Shown: piece after piece, positions 49,501 to 61,500 of the stretch
How the letters are laid out: each line of letters opens with the position of its first letter
Position numbering within the stretch: the stretch's first letter is position 1
NCBI RefSeq assembly: GCF_964199755.1
Contig: NC_133896.1
Location: 97,526,200-97,590,199, forward strand
Source of the DNA: Larus michahellis
Lineage: Eukaryota; Chordata; Aves; Charadriiformes; Laridae
Direction: 5' to 3'
Length of the DNA: 64,000 bases
The notes under the pieces: model-generated
The model's input: the letters and a program-made list of their open reading frames with translations, nothing else
Database searches by the model: none
Told to the model about the DNA's origin: nothing
Position numbers and translations under genes: made by a program

Positions 49501-52500
49501 ACACAGGCCCTGTCACAGTGGCCCTGTCAGCCAGTTAGTTCTGGATGAAGGAGAACTTGTCACTGTTGGAAAAGATGGCTTCATTCGGGTGAGTTTTTCT
49601 TCTGCTCTGCCTTTAGGTGTGCAAATTTGTGGTCAGTAGGTACACGTTACGTGTTTTCTTTACCAGGGCTTATTTATGGAGGCAATTTTCTTTCTGAGAA
49701 TGAATTTTTAGAACAAACAGAATAAGAGCACATCTCCACAGTGTCTATGTTTGAATTGGATAGTGTTCACGCAACGTTCTGTTTAATAGGGGTAAATAAA
49801 TCACCTTTTACTCTAGTAAATCAGAATAATTTTCAATGATTCTCCAACAGCTTTGTTCTTGCCTGCATTCTAACTTTTTTGTCATGTATAGTTTTGATTA
49901 ATCTTTATAATTTTCAGGCCTATTAATATCTTTATAATTTTCAGACCTTTGTGTCTGAAGTAACACCAAATACTTTTGGTGTTATTTCAAATTATAAACT
50001 ACAGCCATATTTGAAATTAATTTTCAGAGTATTTGAAAGCTCAGATTATTAATATTAAAATGACATAGAAAATTACTAGCCTCTCAGAGATACATATACT
50101 GAAATAGAGGAACAATTAAAAGAAAAGGCACCCTGAAGTTAACAGATAATTCTATAAATTAAGGTCAAAAAGTTTTTCTTATCCATACCAGACCAGTTTC
50201 TGATCTCACCTGTCAATTATCAAGGATTTTGCAATCTTTTTTGCCTCCTCTTTAAGGGAAGACATGATGTGTCATCTGCTGATGTGTGAAAGACGCAGAT
50301 AGTCAACAGGAAGCCGGCTGTTATAGACAGCAGAGGATTTCAAACACCCTTGAGTTTTTGTTGTTGTTGTTTTTTTGTAAATTGATATTATCCCATTAGG
50401 AAAATTCACTTGGTTATAAGGGTGCCAACTGATGTCTTGTCCTTATCGCACAGAGCAGAACACAGATGTGTTAGATCTCCCGTTCTTTCTTCTGCGCTGC
50501 ACGAGCAATGCTGAGAGCAGGCAGATATCATTCACTCTTTATAGTTCTGAGGCTGACACGTATAGCTCTGCTAGTACCAGGGCTGAATTTAAGCAACTGT
50601 TGTTTCAGAATTGGACGGAGAACTTTTACATTTAATTTGCATGGCACCCAAACATATCGAATAGTAGTTATTGATTGTCACTGTTCTAGGTTACATTCAA
50701 AGCAGCAAGGCAGATATGACAGGTTTCATACTCTACCTGTAGTATCTACACTCCCCTGGTTTCTTCTGATTTTGAATTTCCATATTAATTGTGTATGAAA
50801 ACATAACCTGGTCTTATAACCCCCATTTTTTTCATGCTTCTAACACCATGAAGATGTGGAACTTTGAGGCAATAGATGCTGCTGACTCTGTGGATGACAC
50901 AGGGTTACTGGAAGTGGAGCCTATGAATGAACTTCATGTTGGCAGAAATGTCAGTCTGAGTTTCATGTCAAAAATTCATGACTGTGGACAGCCCGTTTGG
51001 TATGCTCAGGTAAGATACGTGCAAGTACATTCATCTCTGTGGAGAAACACAGAATGAGGGAGGTGATGTTAACTAACAGCAGGAGTCCATTACAAATCAC
51101 TACATTTCTTTTATATATATATAAAATCATCTTCCTCTTTCAAACACTGGAACAGGCTTCCTAGAAGGGGATTTATGTCCCAAGCCTAGCAGTGTTTAAA
51201 AGTCGTTTGGACAATGCCCTTAATAACATGCTTTAACTTTTGGTCAGCCCTGAAGTGGTTAGGCAGTTGGACTAGATGGTTGTTGTAGGTCCCTTCCAGC
51301 TGAACTGAACTGAACTACGCTATGCTACTCTACGCTATGCTACTCTGTTCTGTATTTTTAGTGTATAGTAACATGTGAGACTCTGGCTTTCGGAGCCAGA
51401 ACTGCATAAGAACCGGGGAATGTCAAAAAGTATTGTCCAAGTTCTGTTATCCTGGACTGGTGGATTGGACTGATAAGACCAACATCACCACATTCATTTG
51501 TTTCAGTTTCCCAATAATCGTTAAGGAATTTTTAAGGAGTTACTGTGAGTTTCAAACTGAAATTGAGTTTGAAAATATTGAAGTTACATGTTTTGTTTTT
51601 TCTTCTTCAGGACACCAATGGAGCAATCTGGAAGCTGGATTTGACTTTTTCTAATATGGTAAGTCTGTGTTCTTTTTCCTTCTTCTGATTTCTTCAATTC
51701 CTTTGCAATAACTTCCTTTAACTATATTGCATGCATCTGGAATGAAGTTTGTGTTTTATGAAGCTGCACAGTTGAAAATTTTAGCATTGAAACATGTTGT
51801 TATTTTTTTTCTTAAAAAAAATATTTTCATAATGTTGTTGATTATAATGATTGTGCAGGATTATAAAAAAAAAAAATTGATTTTTGATTCCTGAAATTTT
51901 GGCTGCCAAATTCAAGTTACCTTAAAGGAGTTTTATGCTCATAAGCAGGTAATAAAAGTTGCATGTATGCAGGAAATGAGTTCAAGGAGTATTGATATAT
52001 CCTATCTAGATAGGTGTTTGAAACAATCCTTACTGTTATCTCTAAATGACATAAGAACCAGGAAAAACACGGAGAAGATGAAATACACTTCCCACGTTTT
52101 ATCCTACTGGTTACTAGTGTTACTGCTGGAAATGCTTTTGGAGAAATAGACGACACAGTTAAAATGGGGGCAGCTGATTTTTGCTCCCAAATGTATTAAA
52201 GTAAATGGGAACAATCCCTTTGAGTGGAAAAAAGTTATGTGGCAACATGTAAAATTATGTTCCAAGAATTTTATGGTAAATAAAAGATATACAAAGCATA
52301 CTATAAAAACTAATGTAAAAAATGTATAGCAAAACCTAAAATCCTTTGGATGATGAAATGATTTCCCAGGCAGCATAAGACCTAGGTTTGAGAGCATCTT
52401 CTTTGACTTCCGAGCAACAGCTCTTTGTTACAAATGCTAATTCCAAGCCTGAAACCACTTAATGAAAGGCATTGCCCTTTATTTTCACACAGAATATGAT

Positions 52501-55500
52501 AGAATTTTAAACGAACGGATGCTCCTACATTAGTTTTGCTCATGATCTTCTTATGGACATTTAAATTTTTAAGAAAAGTGAATTTCATATAGGTACCTCA
52601 TGTGTGCCAAACTTTATTCACACGAACAGCACCTGTCTAGATTTTTCAGGTTCGCTGGTGGTATGGCTGGTAATTCCATATAAGTGCAGCTTCAGAATGT
52701 AGGAGAATTTCTGTTCTGTTTTGCACTGCAGACCCATGATCCAGAGTGTCTGTATACCTTTCACTCCGGTAGGATTGAGGCCGTGAGTGTCTCTCCCATT
52801 ACATACCTTATGGCCACCACTGCTCTTGACCGTAAGTACACTATTCCTTTCCTCTCATACCACTGTAATTGTTTTTCAAGAGTAATGATGCTTGGTTTGG
52901 AGCTATTCTGTTCTGAACTGAAGTTCAATATTTGTTCATGAAAAATCACTTTACAGACAATTGTTATTCCTGGGATTAATTTTTTAATAGTTAACACAAA
53001 TCATTAATGTTTTGAAACAATGTATTAAGACTGCTTCATCTTAAAAGCCTGGGATTTTAACAAGAGAAGTTTTTAATGGGAAACTTTGTAAATTCTGTTC
53101 GTTCTGAAGGAATGGCTGAAAAGATGAGACATTTGGTTTCAATAACAGCACTTATATTCAAAGCTCTGTATCAGTAAGTGTTGGGATTTTTGTTCTGTAA
53201 GGAATTACATACATCTCTAGCATTGTGTAAGTCATTGTGAATATTAATATTTGTGGCTTTCTTAGAAAATGCAATAGCTATCATGCTCTCAGTGACAGCT
53301 AACATGTAATTACAGACATACTTATTTACCTTCTGTAAATATTGCAATTTAGGCCTCTCACAGTTAGCTTTATCGTGCTTTGAAAGAAGAACCACTGGCC
53401 AGATCATTAACAATGTCATTTACGCTCCTCAAAAAATGCTACAAGGTCTTTAACTCAATTCTTGTCTGCAGTATCTTGTCATTTGTCTGTGTTATACAAT
53501 GTACATGCTCTTCTAGCCTGAAGACAAACTCCTACCAGTTGAGCAAATGACACTTAGGATATATGCCAGCTGGAGTGGAATTTTATGCAGACCAATATGT
53601 GTGTCTACGAATCTGTTAATTTCACCTCTGGTGAAATTGGCTTTTCTTTGGACAATCTCCCATTTTCATCCATTTAAATATTTTCCTCCCTAGGCAATCC
53701 CAAGTAGTAGCGTATCATCTCTTCCTATGTTGTCAGTACAGATTTTCCTTACAGCATGCCACAGTTCTGTGATTATGTGAAAATTACACATGGTGGTCTG
53801 CATGGGGCTTCTTGTTACAACCCTCAGCCCTGACAACTCTTGGGAGTGTGTAAGTTTAAGAGTGAAGAAAGCTTATGTTTTTTTCATGAGCACCAAGCTA
53901 GCTGTGGTATTCTGTAACCACCAGTTATGTCTTTCCAAGCAGGCGTTTGATACTCAAAGAGAAAAATTAGTAACATTCTATCCAGCTTTTAATTCAAATA
54001 AATGGACATTTCTCCATAAGTCTTATAATGTAAGTGACGTGGCAAGAAATAAATTATTACTGTCTCCTTTCCACGCAGGGTCAGTGCGCATCTATGATTT
54101 CATCAGCAACAGCGAACTGAGTGAAATTAAGTTTAAACAAGGAGGAACAGCACTGACATGGGCACCTCGTGTCGTGAGTTTTTGCTAGTGTGTTAACAAA
54201 AATTCAAAAGGGGCCTATGAGCCTGTCAGCAACAAGAAAACTGCTCACCTTAAAGAAGTCACTGTTAGGCCATGGTGGAATTTACTGTAGTAGTACGTAT
54301 ATATAAGTTTGTGGGGTAGTATATATGTATACAGTATATCTACAGTTTGACTTTACTGTGGATTATCAGGTATCCTACTTTGTGTCCTCCTGAGATTTTA
54401 AAATCAGATCTCAGTATGCAGTCCCAGGAAGTAGTAGTCTTAGATAATAAACTAACAGCTTCTATTTAACCCACGCAGAGTAATCGTCAATTCACATGAG
54501 TTAGTTAACACATTTAGAAATGACAGCCCAGACAATCCACAAACATTTGGAGATGAATCATAAAAAACTGTTGCCAGAACTGATCATTTGTGGAGTGTGG
54601 AGTCTATCACTTTTAGACATATTTGCTAATTTTAATTAAAATAGTGTCTAGTTACATTCTTGAGGAAACGTAGCAAGCCTGGTGGGTTAATTATAAGCAA
54701 ATTTATGGAGGAAAGTGCTCTACTTGAATTTCCAAGGTGGGGGTAACACTAGGACGATGCTCTTATAACTATAATTCTGGCCATGCAGACTTTCAGGGAT
54801 GCTATTAGGTGATGACCTGTACGTTCAAGACATAAGCCAACTGACACGATAAATTGTTCAGCATTACAAAACTGACTCAGTTCAGTTTTACAGAAGTTGG
54901 TACTAAACACAATATGAAAAACAAGGGTACTTAGTTTAACTAGCTGCATTTAAAATCCCATTAGATACTTACATATAGCTTAAGGTGCTCAAATGTATTT
55001 GAAAATCTGTCCTATTAATCTAAGAAAATTTCATCCAAGGTACTTTGAAGCCTCTGTATTCCACAATAGCGTCATAGGCAAGCTAGCAACATACAGGTTA
55101 GATACGTGAACAGTGACATGGATTTAAAACTACCTAAATGGCTGGGCCCCAGGGGGTAGTGCTCAGCAGCACAAAGTCCAGTTAGAGGCAAATCTCCAGT
55201 GGTGTACCCTAGGGGTTATTATGGGTGCAGGCTGGAGAATTGGGCTGAGGAGAATCTCATGAAATTCAACAATGGAACATGTGAAGTCCTGCATCTGAAT
55301 AGGAACAACCCCAGGCACCAGTACTGCCTGGGGGCCCACCAGCTGGAAAGCAGCTCTACAGAGAAGGATCTTGGGATCCTGGGGGACACCAAGATGACCA
55401 CAAGCCAGCAATGCACCCAAAGAAGTCCTACAACATCCTGGGCTGCATTAGGAAGGACATTACCAGTTGGTTGAGGGAGGTGATCCTTCCTCTTTACTCA

Positions 55501-58500
55501 GCACTGGGGAGGCCACATCTTGAATGCTGGCTACCTAGTAGAGGAAAGATACATAATTAATGGAGTCAAACGCAGAGCCATAAATTTGATGTCCGTGAGT
55601 GACTCCTCTTGGTCATTTCCTGAGCAATGCTATTGTACACCTGATTATTACAGAGGGGATTTTTAAGATAAGACGTCATGGGCTGATCTCCCCAGATAAC
55701 AGGAAGACGGTTACCCCCAGCTCCGTTCTGAGCAATAAATATTTTCATACCTAAGATCATACTTCTGCTAATTGCTCACAGATCTTCTCCATTCACTCTC
55801 ATCTTTTCACATAGCAATTGTCCTTCTGGTCTCATTTCTCATGTGCATTAACATTCATCTGTGCCGTGTCTAGAGCTGGCTCGCCTTGGTAAATCACTTC
55901 AAGACACTACCATGTACGGCTAATATCAGCTAAATCTGCAAGTCCAGCTAGATCCAGCTAAAACACAGGCCTGTTTCTGTTAACTCTTCTCTCTCACGTT
56001 TCAAGCCTGTCTACATTGTTAGCAATTGGCTTACCTACACGGCTTATGGTAAAGACTCCATAGCCTCCTCTTTCCATCTCAAGTAGCTGTCCCTGTTGAC
56101 AGCTGTACTTTACAAGGAGTCAGCCAGACCCCAGTCTGTCCCCTTACCTCTTCAAGAATCATACCCATATTCCATGCCCAATATTATATTCAGGGTAATA
56201 TAATCATTCCTTTTTTGAGTGCCAACTCTTTTTCTTAAGAAGCTACGGATATATTTGTATATCAGTATGAATTACCTCTTCCTGAGATGTTACAACCGCA
56301 TCCTCATTAACATTTCTAGTCTCAATGGCATGTTATCCATAAAGAAACGAACCAATCCAAGCAAAAAAATAACCATCGGTCGTCCCACTCCCTTTATGGG
56401 AGAGAATAAACAACATTTCCCACGTATGAAACATTCTTTGTGCTTTAGCAACACTTCTATGTAAGGTGAGTTACAGGTTAACACCCGAGCATGTGCCATA
56501 CAGATTCTTATTCTAAACTCTCAGATCTACACTGTGATTTTTTTTTCTTCATTCTTCTACTCAAAGGTAAATCCAAATGGAGGTCTAATTGCTGTGGGAT
56601 TTGAAGATGGTGTTGTCCGCATAATTGAGGTTTATGATCCCAAAGGACTGCCTGTCCTTGCAGGACAGACTAATACAGAGAATGCAAAGATAAATCTTAA
56701 ACAAGCTTTCAAACCTCACGCTACTGCAGTTACAGCCTTGGCATATGAACGAAATGGAGATGTGCTTGCCACAGGGGTATGTATCACTTCTTTTGGTTAT
56801 TTTTGTTAAGCCACAAATGTAGAGATTATTTTAAAAGATAAGGTGAAGTTTTTTTATTGACAACACAGTTATACTTCTGTTACTGCCCTCGATCACTTCT
56901 TGTAGTTCTCTGCAGTGCTGCAGGAAGAGAAGGATCTGTTTGCACTCACATTTGTTTTATGAAGGAAAGCAACTGTGTAATTCATACAATTCATTTTGTG
57001 AATTGCTGGACTGTTTAGTGTGAATACTGTAATCCCTTTTGAAGATGGATTTGGTTCATTTTGGAATTAGTTTAGTAGTATCTTGGAATTAGTATAAGCA
57101 AGTCCATTCATACACCACCTTGGCAGCACTCCAGCTGCTGTGCAGCCCTGCTTGGCCTTACAACAGGATCAACTAGTTGGTTTGTCAGTGTGCCTGCTAG
57201 TCTTGGAGATGATTTCCAGTCAACGTGGTCTCTCTTTCTAAAAGCTAGCCTTCAGCCATGATCAGTGCATTTACAGTTACGTGTTCCCTGAGCTGAATCA
57301 CCATGCATTTCACTTAATGCTGCCATTTAGCATTTAGGATTTAAGCTGCCATTTTCTTGTTATCCAGGGAAATCAGTCTGTGCTGTCTTATCCGAAAAAT
57401 TGTGCCTGAGCCTGAGCTTTACAGGAGCTCCTGTGGCAATGGGCAGAAAGCACATGGCTGGAGATGCCGGTAAGGCCCATCAGGGCAATTTAGGGCTATG
57501 TAGTGCACTCAGACCCCTGGAGCAAGGTGAGCAGAATCTTTATTTCCTCCTTGTAATCATCATGGAAATGCAATTCTAAGTTGCAAATCACTTGTAAGTC
57601 CCCCTGTTGAGCCACAAAACATTTGAAGTTTGTGTTCTGTCATAAAGTACTTACAGCCTTTTGAATTTTTGGTCAGATTTGATTCAGTCATCATCTTTGT
57701 TTTTGTTTTTCTCAGAGTAAAGACAAAACCGTTTTCTTTTTTGCTGTTGAAGATGAATACAAGCCAATTGGTTTCATCTGTGTCCCTGGGCCTGTGCAGG
57801 CATTACAGTGGTCTCCACCTTCTCATGTGAGTAATGCATGTTTGTTTTCTTTCCCTTCCTACAGGGTTAAAATGTCATTTTGAAAGGAACTTCCAATGAA
57901 AATAGATGAAGATCCATGACCACCCTGGCCATGTTCTCTATAGACAATGCAAACGATGTTTTGCTACTTAGTTCTTCGTGCTGTTTCAGAATTACAGGTT
58001 CTGTATAGCTGTATCTCTGGTCCAGTCACTTTGGACGTATTTTGGACTTTGGATAATAAAGAGCAGAAACATATGCAAACCACAAAATTTTGCTCAGCTC
58101 TTTGAGTTCCTGCCTTGAAGAAACAAGCCCGTGCCTTAGCTTTTGGAAGGTCTTAGCCTTCTTTGATAAAAGAGTTATTTAAACATTATTGTCTGTGCCT
58201 CTTTCCCATGTTAAAACAGTCTTTTTCAAAGCTTTTGGTTGGAATTCAAACTGTGTGTTTGAAGTGTGTCAGTGACACATTCAAATAGTTTCTTGGTAAT
58301 ATTTAAAAAGTTTTATAAGGTTAGAGTAACATCTGAAATTTGGTTGGTCCAATATTCTTATTTTTAAAGGAGACTGTTCATTATATTTAGACACTGACAA
58401 AGTGGCCAGCAAGATATGTTATACTGGTGCACAGGGGCAAAGTGTAGCTATTATTGCTTGTGCATGGGAACTGATAAAAACTGCATTGGCAAAAGAAGTC

Positions 58501-61500
58501 TTGCTGCTATGAACTCTATCTTACTGCAGAAATGACAGATCTTGATCTGACAGTTGCATTTTGAGTCCCTTCCTTAAGGACAAGGTACTCCTACTTACTA
58601 AAAAAGCACCCATCATGTCTCTGATATGTTAGGTTCCTTCTGAGTAATTTGTCTACTGGTATCAGGTCTCCGCTGCTAGATATGAACACTTACTAAACAT
58701 AGTACAAGCATCTGAGTGTTACATTACCTTTTTCCTCTTTAAAAAAACCACCTTGGTGATTAAATACTATACATTTAATGAATGCATTTGTAAGGCTGAG
58801 ATTTTATAGACATAAAACCCATATAATTCTAGTTAAGGTTTCCATAGCAACTCTAATATGCCCCCTTTGTACATTTTTAGTGATGGGTCAGATAAAATAA
58901 CCCTTTCTCTATTCTCCAGATTGCTTAAAAAATTGAAACTAAATACAGATTTGCCTTTTAAAATCTCAAAACACTAAATAATTATTACCCTTACCTCACC
59001 TATTCTTCCTAATTTAATATTTTAAAGGACCTGGCAAGTACCAGCAAAGAACAAACAAACTCAAATCTAAATAGCATTTGGCAAGATTCTGAGCCCAGTC
59101 TTGAAGATATAAGGGATTCATTAGTATAGAAATGTACGAACTTTCAAACAATTATCAAAACAAAACCTCATCTGCTAACTTTTGGGTCAGATCCGTCCTT
59201 TAATTTACCTAAACTACCAAAATATCATCATGCTGCTTCCAAGCTAGACGGTGTCAGAATGATAGCTGTTTTGTATATGGCAAGGACTTCTTCAATTCCT
59301 TAGCTTTGCCTGGGATACACAGTGTAAAAGAAGCTCACTGATTTCTGGTGTCCATTTAAAAGAGTCCATTTAAAAGTGTCCATTTAAATAAGAGCACAGT
59401 TAGAGTTAATGCCTTCTGGCTGGAGCTTGGCTTTGTGCCTATGCATCTTCTGACTAACTTTTTCACATTTCTCTCAATTCCATGTATATGTCTGCCCTAT
59501 ACTTGTATTTTCTGTGGTTTTGTACAGGTGAAGAGCACACTGCTCATCCTTTGTGAGAATGGCTTTGCTCTCCAGGTTCCTGCCCCTCTTCCTGAGGAAC
59601 ATGATACAATGTCCACCTATCAAATAAAAAACCTGCCGATGCAGTACTTCCATTTTTATAGTATTAAATCCCGAATCAAGGTAAATAACCTTCCTGCAGA
59701 GGAATTACATGCTCTTCATGTTCCAGAGGACAAAACTACCCAAAAAGGTTTCTATTCTCTGTATTGCATCATAGAATTTTTTGCTAAGCTTCTTGAAAGG
59801 GAAGGACAAATAGAGTCCATTTGTGTCTGAGTTTCAACGTTTGAAATTACAGGTTGTTGTTTGTTTACTCAAATAGAACACACATCACACTGAAAGCATG
59901 AGGTGCATTTTGATTAAAATTAAAAGATAGTATTAATGAAAGGGAAACGGTTTGGTAATTTGGTAATTTTCAGAAAAAATATGTTTCTTGTGGTTGATGG
60001 TAGCCCTGTAGGAAATCCCTGTGAACAGTAATAAAACAATCACGTGGTCACTTTGAGGCAAGCATGAAACATCTTTTTTTTTCAGCAGTTACATATTTAT
60101 GATTTTTTAAAATGTTTTGATAACTTTAAAGGTGTGTTTTTATTTCTGAATGAGAACTAGCATTTTAGAAGATATGTGGGGCAAAGGAAAAGAGTTATGC
60201 CTGCTCTCAGCTGCAGTTAATTTTGTGAAATCAAAAAGCAAGCTGATGTTAAGGCTCAGGAGCAGAGCTCCAATGAGTAGGTTCTCAGTCACGTTCCATC
60301 CACTATAATCGAACAACCTCTCTGATTCTAATCTTAACCTGTGACTTCTCTGCTTTCTCTATTAACTGCTCCTGTCTTCTGAGTGGTGCATTACTGAATG
60401 TCAGGCAAAGCCTCATTTCTTGTTAAGACTAGGAGGAAGTCAGCTTTCAGGAGAAAGATTTCTTGGTGTTTTTTTCACAGGAAGAACCACAAGAATGATC
60501 ACAAGGCTAATATACATATCTTAGGAAAGACTGAAAGAATGTGTGTGGAGTTTTGGAGGTTTGGGGGTTTTGGGTTGATTTTGTTTTGGTTTGGTTTTTT
60601 AAGTTAAAAGAGAAGAATATTGTTGGGAGACAATATAAATCTTTAAAAATAGAAAAAATTTATACAGAGAGAAAGAATATTAATTGCTCTATCTTTCCTC
60701 TAGGAATAGATCAATAATTAATAAATTGCAACAAGGATGTTTTAGATAAGATGTAACAAAAGATTTCTGACAGTAAGGATGGTGAAGCACTGAAATAGTT
60801 TACATAGGCTGTAGAGTCCCCATAGTGGACTTTTAAAGGGTAGATGAGACAAACATCAGCCGATAACATTTAAGGTTTAGCTGATTCTGCTTTTGGGCAA
60901 AAGAATGCTCCTTTGAGATACTTTCCAGACCTTTGTCTATGATTTGCTATCTAATATCTTCTTAGGAAGATCCTGGTTTAGAGAATATTTGATATTTGTT
61001 TATGCTAAAGTAGGCTTGAATGGAAAGGAGCTTTTAAAGGTTTTATAAATCTGCAAATGTCTTCCCTTCATTGTTCAGAAGAAGTAAAATCAGTTACTGC
61101 TGCTTTTTTTACTTTACATCAGTGATGGATTAGAACTCAGGAATCTGAGTTCAGCTTTCCAGTGCTTTTCTTTCTCCTGGGCAGGCAAAGGACAGGGATT
61201 AGGAGTTCTGCAGGAGTAATATGTGCTAATAGTGGTTGTTTTGGGGAATAATGTCTCTGAGGTTATGCTGAAGTCTGCTTCTCATGCAGAATGGTTTCTA
61301 TTTCAAAGGACCATGAATTAAATTACTTTGGAGGAAGGAAATGGGGGCATTTCCACTGGAGACTACTGTGAAGTCTGGTTGATGTCTGCTTAGTTGAAGG
61401 AAAAGAGATTTCTCTAGATACTCTGTATATATAATGCCAGGACCACCTTGGATTTCATTTATAAGACTCCTTCAGTCAGTAAAGCATGGAGTGCCTCAGT

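Noticed and set aside
52572-52731. Alternative longer CFAP44 exon starting at an ATG at 52,684
   Set aside because: The frame continues only by chance into the intron; the TTGCACTGCAG acceptor at 52,731 and the human likeness begin at THDPECL.
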